From the NCBI RefSeq assembly GCF_016458235.1, contig NZ_JAEMHK010000012.1:124001-188000 (forward strand): a DNA stretch of 64,000 nucleotides. The letters run 5' to 3'. Positions 1 to 6,351 of this stretch are shown here, piece after piece. The translations under genes were made by a program, and so were the position numbers. Origin of the DNA: Geomonas propionica (GTDB taxonomy: Bacteria; Desulfobacterota; Desulfuromonadia; Geobacterales; Geobacteraceae). Each line of letters starts with the position of its first letter. Within the stretch, counting starts at the first letter, position 1. The notes under the pieces were generated by a model that searched no databases, had not been told where the DNA came from, and worked only from the letters and a program-made list of their open reading frames with translations.

Positions 1-788
1 ACCGGCATCGGCGCCGGGAACCCCGCGGCGGCGAGGCTCTCCCGAATCACCTTGTTGCCATCAAAGTACACCTGCCAGTAATGGTCATTGTGGCAGAAAG
101 GGCGCACCGCCAGCACCGGGCCGAGGAGGGTGAATTCCAGGATCTCCACCTGCACCTGGGGATCGGGCAGGACGTTGGCAACCTGGGCGAGTTTTTCCCG
201 CAAAAGCAGCATCGCTGCGACGTGGTCGGCCTCGCCGGAGAGTTGGCACTTCATTTCGACCCGCCGGAACGCGTTAACCGAGAAGTTCTGGATGGTATCG
301 CTGAAAATCTTGTTGTTACCGACCATGGTCAGGACGTTGTCCGGCGTGTTGATCGAGGTGATGAACAGCCCGATCTCCTTGATGGTCCCGGTCACCCCGG
401 CGGCGGTCACGAAATCACCGACCTTGAAGGGATGCAGCACGATGAGAAAGATCCCGGCGGCAAGGTTGGCGAGAAGGCCGCCCCAGGCGGCGCCAATAGC
501 GATGCCGACACCGGCGACCAGGGCTGCAAAGGTGGTGGTCTGAATGCCGCAATAGCCGAGGATGGCGACCACCAACACGATGTTCAAGGTGACGGAAACG
601 AAGTTGCCGATGTAGCGCATCAAGGTCGGATCGACCTTCTGTCTCTCCAGTACCCCCTGCAGCATGCGCCCGACCAAACCGATGAGCCAGCGACCCACGA
701 GCCAGAACAGTATTACTGCGACAAGTTTGGTACCGTATTCCGTGGCAATCGTTACGGCGAGTTGCTGATACTGCCCCATGTTTCCCAT
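1..788 (-). CDS. MscS-family mechanosensitive ion channel (3' end beyond window)
   Basis: Small-conductance mechanosensitive channel of the inner membrane, which releases solutes on hypo-osmotic shock. The reverse-strand reading frame stays open from the start to the left edge, about 262 codons, so the C-terminus is missing. Two membrane segments lie near residues 15-35 and 65-85. The third, pore-lining segment is the Gly/Ala-rich GVGIAIGAAWGGLLANLAAG, followed by LHPFKVGDFV, which matches the MscS TM3 helix and the start of the beta domain. ATG at 788 follows an AAGGAGG about 4 nt away; a second ATG at 779 (residue 4) has about 13 nt spacing, so either could be used. It is divergent from the next gene and separated from it by a gene-poor 550 bp. 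Confidence 0.88.
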   Translation of the reverse strand, partial: MGNMGQYQQLAVTIATEYGTKLVAVILFWLVGRWLIGLVGRMLQGVLERQKVDPTLMRYIGNFVSVTLNIVLVVAILGYCGIQTTTFAALVAGVGIAIGAAWGGLLANLAAGIFLIVLHPFKVGDFVTAAGVTGTIKEIGLFITSINTPDNVLTMVGNNKIFSDTIQNFSVNAFRRVEMKCQLSGEADHVAAMLLLREKLAQVANVLPDPQVQVEILEFTLLGPVLAVRPFCHNDHYWQVYFDGNKVIRESLAAAGFPAPMP

Positions 789-977
789 GTTCCCTCCTTG
801 AAGCTGTAGTTGCCTCGTTTGTTGAACACCGTCCCCTGTAACAGCTTGAAAAACATGTCCAGTTTACACTCATAGTCCCTGTTTACAATATGACGAGGAC
901 CAGCATTCTCATCACTTATGCTATCAAGACGACCCGCTATGAGTACGAGCCTCATCTTTGTGATAGAGCTGATGTAA

Positions 978-1011
978 CAGAAGGGGCACCGTTCACACGG
1001 TGCCCCTTCTG
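978..1011. other. Perfect 14-bp hairpin, loop TTCACA
   Basis: A 14-bp perfect inverted repeat (978-991 with 998-1011) encloses a 6-nt loop. It has no T-tract on either side, so it is not a canonical intrinsic terminator. It lies about 90 bp downstream of the minus-strand sbp remnant and could have been its transcript end. Apart from this hairpin, the sbp remnant and a sigma-54 promoter, the 789-1342 gap holds no gene I can support. Confidence 0.4.
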
Positions 1012-1101
1012 GATATGCCCTGGTTGCGGCGGCGCATCGGCTCAGCCCTCTATCTGGGGCAGGCGTCAGTTCCTGGATCCCCATCATCGATCTGGGGCGG
1101 G

Positions 1102-1164
1102 CTACTTCTTGCCAGCGAAAATCTGGTCGAAGATTCCACCATCGGCGAAGTGGGTCTTCTGGGC
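1102..1164 (-). pseudogene. C-terminal remnant of a periplasmic sulfate-binding protein
   Basis: The reverse strand encodes AQKTHFADGGIFDQIFAGKK and then a stop. This closely resembles the extreme C-terminus of sulfate-binding proteins (Sbp/CysP), whose last helix carries a GGW-x-AQKTHFxDGGxFDQI signature. Immediately upstream the same frame has two stops (at about 1165-1173), and I see no further homology. Only about 20 codons survive. I read this as the stump of a deleted or decayed gene. The family assignment rests on remembered signatures and was not searched. Confidence 0.55.
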
Positions 1165-1283
1165 CTACTCCTACCTCATTTGAGGTACGACCTGAAGCAA
1201 ATAAGGCATTCGGTCGCCCTCCGCGGCGGACACGGGCAAATAGGATCCTCAAGAAATCAGCAGGTTAAGCAAAACAACAAAAC

Positions 1284-1300
1284 CTGGCACGGCTAATGCT
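1284..1300 (+). promoter_or_regulatory. Sigma-54 (RpoN) promoter
   Basis: TGGCACGGCTAATGCT at 1285-1300 matches the -24/-12 consensus (YTGGCACG-r-NNN-TTGCW) at every fixed position except one, where A replaces the first T of TTGC. The GG and GC are in the correct phase. The predicted start, about 12 nt downstream near 1311, leaves a 30-nt leader before the ATG at 1343. An enhancer-binding protein would be needed; I do not see its site. Confidence 0.75.
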
Positions 1301-1342
1301 ATACAAGGTGAGAAGTTCAAACTCATACTAGGAGATTTTCAA

Positions 1343-1582
1343 ATGAAAAAGATCGTTTCTTCCGTAATTGCTGCTCTCGTTGCTGTTGCTTTCGCTGGTG
1401 TTGTTTTCGCTGCTGACGCTGCTCCGGCTGCCGCTCCGGCTGCTGAAGTGAAGAAAGAAGAAAAAGCTCCGGTGAAAAAAGCCGCTAAGAAGAAAAAAGC
1501 TAAGAAAGCTGCTAAGAAAGCCGAGAAGAAAGAAGCTGCTCCGGCTGCTGCTGCTCCGGCCGCTGCTCCGGCTGCAAAGTAA
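1343..1582 (+). CDS. Small secreted Ala/Lys/Pro-rich protein
   Basis: A 79-aa protein. Residues 1-24 form a signal peptide (MKK, then an Ala/Val-rich core, cleavage near VFA-AD). The mature part is low complexity: Ala-Pro tracts flank a central Lys-Ala block (about residues 35-65) like histone-H1-type tails. It would be highly basic and probably disordered, and could bind polyanions such as nucleic acid or polysaccharide in the periplasm or outside; that is inference. Alanine is mostly encoded by GCT, although neighbouring genes prefer GCC, which suggests high expression. The start is supported by TAGGAGATTTTCAA upstream. It is a single gene between a sigma-54 promoter and a strong terminator. 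I do not recognise a named family. Confidence 0.8.
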   Translation: MKKIVSSVIAALVAVAFAGVVFAADAAPAAAPAAEVKKEEKAPVKKAAKKKKAKKAAKKAEKKEAAPAAAAPAAAPAAK

Positions 1583-1608
1583 TTCCGCTTTAACCTGTAG
1601 TAGGAAAA

Positions 1609-1641
1609 GCCGCCCGCTGGTTGACAACGGGCGGCTTTTTT
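1609..1641 (+). terminator. Intrinsic terminator
   Basis: An 8-bp GC stem (1609-1616 with 1628-1635), an 11-nt loop and a six-T tract. It closes the Ala/Lys-rich gene. Confidence 0.9.
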
Positions 1642-1696
1642 AATATCACGCCGTCAAGTAACGACTGCCCCCGCATCGGGCAGCCAGGGGTGTATC

Positions 1697-2026
1697 ATGC
1701 GGAAGGTCCTCTGCACCGGGTTCGGATGGGTAACGGCGGGATATTTACTGGTCGTGGTGCTGGGGTATGTCGATTACCTGACCGGCGATTATTCTCTGCT
1801 TCCCTTTTACCTCGCCCCGGTATCCCTGGTTTCCTGGCAGGGAGGAAGACGCGGGGCACTCCTGGTATCACTGCTCGCCGGCCTGGCGCGCTACGTCTCC
1901 GACTACTACAGCCACTCCGCCGTGACCTTCAAGCCCTGGCAGTCCCTGGAAGACACGGCGCTCATCGTCGCGGTCGCCTTCCTGGTCCTCGTGATGAAGA
2001 AGCTGATGACCGAGACCCGGGTCTGA
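1697..2026 (+). CDS. Small integral membrane protein
   Basis: A 109-aa protein with about three hydrophobic segments: residues 5-24, 35-47 with 55-65, and 88-101. It ends in a short basic tail. It resembles the membrane anchor found at the N-terminus of some diguanylate cyclases and sensor kinases (the YLTGDYSLLPFYLAPVSLVSW pattern up to residue 47), but here no catalytic domain follows. It may be a free-standing anchor or the remnant of a longer sensor. AGGGGTG precedes the ATG by about 5 nt. The next gene is convergent and starts one base after its stop codon. Function unknown. Confidence 0.65.
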   Translation: MRKVLCTGFGWVTAGYLLVVVLGYVDYLTGDYSLLPFYLAPVSLVSWQGGRRGALLVSLLAGLARYVSDYYSHSAVTFKPWQSLEDTALIVAVAFLVLVMKKLMTETRV

Positions 2027-3289
2027 TCAGCCGGTAATAAGGATGGCCCTGAAGTCGTTCACGTTGGTGAATGTGGGGCCGGTCACCAGCGTTTCCCCTA
2101 CCGCCTCGAAGAAGCCGTGCCCATCGTTGTCGTCCAGGCTGCGCTTGGGGTTGATGCCCAGTTGCCACGCCCGCCGCAAAAGATCGGGAGTCACAAAGCC
2201 CCCGGCTGTTTCTTCCTGTCCGTCGACCCCGTCGGTATCCCCCGCCACCGCATAAATCCGTCGCTCACCTTGAAGCGCCAGCGCGAGCGCCAGCAGGAAC
2301 TCCACATTGGGTCCGCCGCGTCCGCTGCCGCGCACCGTCACCGTGGTCTCCCCTCCCGACAAAAGGACGCAGGGCGTGTCGAAGGGCTGCCGGCGCCGTG
2401 CCACCTGCAGTGCCAGCGCCGCCAGGACCCTGGCTACCTCTCTCGATTCACCTTCGACCCGGTCACTCAGGATGTGCGCGGCAATCCCGTTGCGGCTGGC
2501 GACCTGCGCCGCGGCTTCCAGGGCCGCCTGCGGCGTGGCGACCAGGCGGAACTGTGCGTTTTTCAGGCGCGGGTCGTCCGGCTTTACCGACTCTCCCCGC
2601 CCGGAGGTGAGACACTCCCGCAGCGACTCGGGAAGCGGGATGCGGTAGCGGTCCAGGATGGCGAGCGCGTCGGCGCAGGTGGTGGCGTCCCCGACGGTAG
2701 GGCCGGAGGCGATGTCGGTTGGGCTGTCACCGGGTACATCCGAGATGGCCAGGGTAAGCACGCGGGCGGGATGGCAGGCGGCGGCAAGCCTCCCTCCCTT
2801 GATGGCGGAGAGGTGGCGCCGGACGCAGTTGATTTCGGTAATGCCGGCTCCGCATTTCAAGAGTTCCCGGCTGAGTTCCTGCTTTTGCGCCAGGGTCACG
2901 CCCGCCAGAGGCAGCGGCAACAGGGCGGAGCCGCCGCCGGAAATCAGGCAGACGACGAGGTCATCGGGGGTGAGGGCGGCGACCAGTTCCAGCATCCTGG
3001 TCGCCGCAGCGCACCCCGCCTGGTCCGGGACCGGATGCGACGCGCTCACCACCTCGATGCGGCGGCAGGGGACCTCGTAGCCGTAGCGGGTCACCACGAG
3101 CCCCGCGGCAATCTCCCCGTCCCACGCCTCCTCGAAGGCGCGCGCCATGGCAGCCGCAGCCTTACCCGCTCCGATCACGACCACCCTCCCCTGCGGTCGG
3201 GACGGGAGGTGGCGCGCCAGGCAATACTCGGGACGCGCCGACAAGACGGCGGCTTCAAACATCTGCTGCAGCAGTTTACGCGGCTCCAC
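2027..3289 (-). CDS. Glycerate 2-kinase (MOFRL/GckA family)
   Basis: Phosphorylates D-glycerate to 2-phosphoglycerate, feeding glycerate from serine, glyoxylate or tartrate metabolism into lower glycolysis. The 420-aa length suits the family. The N-terminal domain carries GRVVVIGAGKAAAAMA and the LISGGGSALLPLP loop; the C-terminal MOFRL domain carries LLSGGETTVTVRGSGRGGPN and AGDTDGVDG, the usual nucleotide and substrate loops. I chose the GTG at 3289 because a strong GGGGAGGAAT lies just upstream; an ATG at 3334 in the same frame has no ribosome site. It is convergent with the small membrane protein gene and downstream of a zinc-ribbon gene on the same strand, with a strong hairpin between. 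Confidence 0.9.
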   Translation of the reverse strand: MEPRKLLQQMFEAAVLSARPEYCLARHLPSRPQGRVVVIGAGKAAAAMARAFEEAWDGEIAAGLVVTRYGYEVPCRRIEVVSASHPVPDQAGCAAATRMLELVAALTPDDLVVCLISGGGSALLPLPLAGVTLAQKQELSRELLKCGAGITEINCVRRHLSAIKGGRLAAACHPARVLTLAISDVPGDSPTDIASGPTVGDATTCADALAILDRYRIPLPESLRECLTSGRGESVKPDDPRLKNAQFRLVATPQAALEAAAQVASRNGIAAHILSDRVEGESREVARVLAALALQVARRRQPFDTPCVLLSGGETTVTVRGSGRGGPNVEFLLALALALQGERRIYAVAGDTDGVDGQEETAGGFVTPDLLRRAWQLGINPKRSLDDNDGHGFFEAVGETLVTGPTFTNVNDFRAILITG

Positions 3290-3376
3290 GATTCCTCCCC
3301 CTGCGGCTTCAAGTTCCCTCGATAGATACAACATCGAGGCGGTCCCGCGCAAGCGGTGAAAGCCTCCCCCAAACGA

Positions 3377-3407
3377 CAAGGGCCCGCGGATGTCCCGCGG
3401 GCCCTTG
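3377..3407 (-). terminator. Terminator-like hairpin, 13-bp stem
   Basis: A perfect 13-bp GC-rich stem (3377-3389 with 3395-3407) with a 5-nt loop. Reading the minus strand it is followed by TCGTTT, a weak U-tract. It lies just after the zinc-ribbon gene and probably ends that transcript before the glycerate kinase gene. Confidence 0.6.
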
Positions 3408-3434
3408 CGCCACGATGTGATCAACTCACCCAGG

Positions 3435-3833
3435 TTAATACTGCTCCCTCTTGATCCAGCCGTACTTCTCGCCGGCATAGAAGTGCCCGTGGCAGGCGTA
3501 CGGCCCGTTATTGTAGATGTCCACCACCAGCACCTCCCCGCACACCGGGCAGGGGGGGGTCGGTCGTTCCCGGTTCCTGGCCTCGGTCCTGAGATTCTCA
3601 AGCTGGCATTCCAGCAGCTCGATGCGCGCGACCAACTCGCGATCCAACAGGTGCTCCAGGCACCCCTGCACGCCGCATTTCTGCTCTTTGCCGTCCACCA
3701 GCACGGGGTGCTGGCATTCGGTGCAGCTGCAGTCGACCTGAAAATTTCCGCACAGGGGACAGCGGTTCTCTTTGATCTCCGGCAGCGCGAAGCACCCCGG
3801 TGGGTAAATGTAGCTCAGAATGGATCGGGTCAT
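3435..3833 (-). CDS. Cysteine-rich zinc-ribbon protein, unknown function
   Basis: A 132-aa soluble protein with two Cys clusters: CPLCGNFQVDCSCTEC near the N-terminus (about residues 25-40) and CPVCGEVLVVDIYNNGPYAC near the C-terminus (about 95-115). A Leu/Glu-rich helix lies between them. The spacing fits two zinc ribbons or one split ribbon. The final stretch (HGHFYAGEKYGWIKREQY) is aromatic-rich. I chose ATG 3833 because GGAGGAAGAGAC precedes it; the frame extends further upstream but without protein-like sequence. I cannot name a family. Metal binding is inferred from the cysteines only. Confidence 0.7.
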   Translation of the reverse strand: MTRSILSYIYPPGCFALPEIKENRCPLCGNFQVDCSCTECQHPVLVDGKEQKCGVQGCLEHLLDRELVARIELLECQLENLRTEARNRERPTPPCPVCGEVLVVDIYNNGPYACHGHFYAGEKYGWIKREQY

Positions 3834-4110
3834 GTCTCTTCCTCCCATTCGGCAGCCTGTCGCTGCGACACCTGGACATCTAAAGTGATTGAGGGATGGC
3901 ACAATGGTTAAAATCCTGCCATAAAAATTTGATAATGCAAAATTCGACTGCTGCACGGCTCAGGACACTGGGACGAGCAGGATCACGAGGTGCTCCCTGG
4001 ACCAATACTGGGACAAATCGAATGCGCCCGTGAGAAATGACCGATGCGGTTGGGAAGAAGGGGGCCGAAGAGAATGTTCAACACCCCCCAATACCCGATG
4101 AGGAGGAAGT

Positions 4111-4422
4111 ATGTTGGCCAATCTGAAAGTAGGAACAAAAATGCTGTCGGCCTTTCTGCTGGTTGCACTGATAACTGCGCTGGTCGGCGGCATAGGCGTA
4201 CTGAAGATTCGCCAGATCGACGTCGCCATGCAGATCCACCAGGTGGCGACCGCGGCCGAAGAGCAGACGGCGACCACCAACGAGATTTCCTCCAACATCG
4301 TGCAGATAACCCAGGTCGTGCAGCAGACCTCGCAGGGGGCACAGGAGTCGGCGTTGGCGGCCGCCCAGTTGCATACCAATTCCGAGGAACTGCAGCAGTT
4401 GGTCCAGCAGTTCCGGCTTTAG
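4111..4422 (+). CDS. Internally deleted chemoreceptor (mini-MCP)
   Basis: A 103-aa open frame made of two ends of a methyl-accepting chemotaxis protein. Residues 1-35 are the usual N-terminus and first membrane helix (NLKVGTKMLSAFLLVALITA). From about residue 40 it becomes the extreme C-terminal part of a signalling domain (ATAAEEQTATTNEISSNI to the end). The sensor domain, second membrane helix, HAMP domain and signalling tip are absent, roughly 400 residues by family norms. The frame is intact and GAGGAGGAAGT precedes the ATG, so the product may still be made. It cannot bind CheW/CheA as a normal receptor. It lies 290 bp before the binding-protein/MCP locus. Confidence 0.75.
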   Translation: MLANLKVGTKMLSAFLLVALITALVGGIGVLKIRQIDVAMQIHQVATAAEEQTATTNEISSNIVQITQVVQQTSQGAQESALAAAQLHTNSEELQQLVQQFRL

Positions 4423-4432
4423 CTGCCACGAG

Positions 4433-4457
4433 GAGCGGGGCACGGCCCCGCTTCTCC
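4433..4457 (+). terminator. GC hairpin after mini-MCP
   Basis: A seven-bp stem GCGGGGC/GCCCCGC (4435-4441, 4445-4451) with loop ACG lies 13 bp after the stop. It is followed by TTCTCC rather than a full T-tract, so it is a weak or former terminator. Confidence 0.4.
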
Positions 4458-4493
4458 TCCCACCCGTTCCGCCACAGACGTTCACGCTCCCGT

Positions 4494-4523
4494 CTTCCCT
4501 TGGGAGAGGGCCAGGGTGAGGGT
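4494..4523 (+). repeat. Family C intergenic repeat (partial copy)
   Basis: Contains the CCCTtgGGAGAGGG core and GGGTGAGGGT tail also present at 47503-47595 and 54373-54408. It is a single arm here, with no inverted partner nearby. The rest of the 4423-4715 gap is otherwise featureless to me; it is AT-richer just before the next gene, but I cannot defend a promoter. Confidence 0.6.
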
Positions 4524-4715
4524 CTAGCGGAAAATCATCACAGATCGCAAAAGAAAAGATTCTATTACACACCCTCCATCACCTGTCACATCCCCTCATA
4601 AATGTCTCAATTATTAATCTTCAAGTTTTCCTTGTTGTCTGACGAATAGAACACGTGCGTCTGTGAGACAGTCGTGGCTTCTCACCATTTCAACCTGTAA
4701 GCAGGAGGAATAGCT

Positions 4716-5480
4716 ATGAGTGTAATTCGTGTTGCGGCAGCGATTGTCGTGTCAATGCTGGCAGGTCTTAGCGCCCAAGCCGGTGCCGAGGAACTGAAAA
4801 TCGGAGCGGGGGGCGCGCCCACCGAGAATATACTGAAGCCGGTCCGTGCCGCGTTCGAGCAGGCCTCCGGCCTCAAGCTCTACATCGTCGCATCCGGCCC
4901 GAAGAACGCCTTCGTGGACCTGGAGAAAGGGGACGTGGATGCCGCCGCGGCGGGGCTTACCTACCAGGACTGGCTGGCACTGATGAAGAAGGAAGGGGCC
5001 GAGGTGGGCCAGCCTGGCGCCTTCACGCCCGTCGTCATCGGCAAGGACAAGATCAAGGTGCTGGTGCACAAAGAGAACAAGGTGAACCAGCTGAGCGCCG
5101 AGCAGCTGAAGGGGATCTTCTCCGGGGAAATCGCCTCCTGGAAGGAAGTCGGCGGAGAGGACGCGCCTATCCTGGTGGTAGTCGGCAAGTTGACCCCTGG
5201 CACCAACAGCATGTTCTTCAAGAAGTTTATGGGCGACAAGCCGGTCGCCAAGGACGTCATCGACGCCACCACGGCCGAGGACGTGAGACTGAACGTGGCC
5301 TCGAACCCCTCCGCCATCGGCTTCGGCCCGCTCTCCCTGGTGGACGAGTCGGTCAAGGCGGTGCAGACCCCGGAGCTTGCCCGCGACATCACGCTCGTCA
5401 CCAAGGGGAAGCCCTCCGCCAAGGTCCAAAAGCTCCTCGACTTCATCAGCGGCGACGGCAAAAAGTACATAAAACAGTGA
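4716..5480 (+). CDS. PstS-like periplasmic substrate-binding protein 1
   Basis: A 254-aa exported protein with a signal peptide (about residues 1-24, ending QAGAEE). The mature chain belongs to the type 2 periplasmic-binding-protein fold of phosphate-type binders (PBP-like). Marks are IGAGGAPTENILKPV at the start, QLSAEQLKGIFSGEIASWKEVGG in the middle and SNPSAIGFGPLSLV near the end. It is short for PstS and has no permease or ATPase gene beside it; the partner is instead a second binding protein and an MCP. A role as a ligand-capture protein for chemotaxis or signalling is therefore inferred. Ligand unknown (phosphate or another oxyanion is a guess). The start is supported by AGGAGGAATAGCT. 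Confidence 0.82.
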   Translation: MSVIRVAAAIVVSMLAGLSAQAGAEELKIGAGGAPTENILKPVRAAFEQASGLKLYIVASGPKNAFVDLEKGDVDAAAAGLTYQDWLALMKKEGAEVGQPGAFTPVVIGKDKIKVLVHKENKVNQLSAEQLKGIFSGEIASWKEVGGEDAPILVVVGKLTPGTNSMFFKKFMGDKPVAKDVIDATTAEDVRLNVASNPSAIGFGPLSLVDESVKAVQTPELARDITLVTKGKPSAKVQKLLDFISGDGKKYIKQ

Positions 5481-5549
5481 CGGACGCCTGACACAGGACG
5501 ATATTCCCGTCTCGTATCGAGACCTATTTAACCAGGAGGGGACACAGTT

Positions 5550-6308
5550 ATGAAAAGAGGGATGATTTATCTGGCACTCGTTGCATCGATGGTCTTCGGC
5601 AGCACCGCCATGGGCGAAGAGATCAAGGCGGGAGGGGGCGGCGCTCCCATGGACGGCTATCTGAAACCGGTGCAGGAAGCGTTCGAAAAAAGCACCGGCA
5701 TCACCCTGAACCTCAACTTCAGCAGCGCCACCCTCGCCTTCAAGCAGCTGGCGGCGGGCGAACTCGACCTTTCCACCGCCGGCCTCGCCTATGCCGACCT
5801 CTTGAAGACGGCCAAGAAGGAAAACATCGAGGTCGCCGACCCGTCCGCCTACGTCGCCACCGAGATCGGCGCCAGCAAGATCTACACGGTGACCCACAAG
5901 GACAACCCGGTCACCGCACTCTCCATGGAGCAACTGAAGGGGATCTTCACGGGCAAGATTACCAATTGGAAAGAGGTGGGCGGCAACGACGCCCCGATCC
6001 TGATCGTGCTCTCCTCGATCAATCCCGCAACCAACGCCGCGTTCAAGAAGCTCGCCATGGGCGACGCCCCCTTCGTCACCGACGTGGTCGATGCGGGGAG
6101 GTTCGAGGACGTGCGTGAAAAGGTCGCGGCGAACCCCGAGGCGATCGCTTTCGGCCCGGTCACCATGCTGGACGCCACCATCAAGACCGTGAAGACGCCG
6201 GACGTGGCTCGGCCGGTCATCGTGATCACCAAGGGGGCTCCCTCGCCCAAGGTGCAGAAGCTGATCTCCTTCATCAAGGGAGAGGGGCAGAAATACATCA
6301 AGCAGTAA
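5550..6308 (+). CDS. PstS-like periplasmic substrate-binding protein 2
   Basis: A 252-aa paralogue of the preceding gene, matching along its whole length. It has a signal peptide (about 1-22, ending AMGEE), [36 protein letters not shown] and [13 protein letters not shown]. Both end with a KKYIKQ/QKYIKQ helix. The ligand-loop segments differ between the two (for example ASGPKNAF against FSSATLAF), which suggests different ligands or affinities. It is 69 bp downstream of copy 1, and CAGGAGGGGACACAGTT gives a strong ribosome site. A tandem duplication, probably co-transcribed with the MCP that follows 43 bp later. Confidence 0.82.
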   Translation: MKRGMIYLALVASMVFGSTAMGEEIKAGGGGAPMDGYLKPVQEAFEKSTGITLNLNFSSATLAFKQLAAGELDLSTAGLAYADLLKTAKKENIEVADPSAYVATEIGASKIYTVTHKDNPVTALSMEQLKGIFTGKITNWKEVGGNDAPILIVLSSINPATNAAFKKLAMGDAPFVTDVVDAGRFEDVREKVAANPEAIAFGPVTMLDATIKTVKTPDVARPVIVITKGAPSPKVQKLISFIKGEGQKYIKQ

Positions 6309-6351
6309 CCGATTACCGCTTCCCCCAGCGCCCAGAGACCGGAGCAAAAGC

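Noticed and set aside
890-1296. Small plus- and minus-strand open frames in the 789-1342 gap
   Set aside because: No ribosome sites or protein-like composition. The only protein-like piece is the short sbp remnant.
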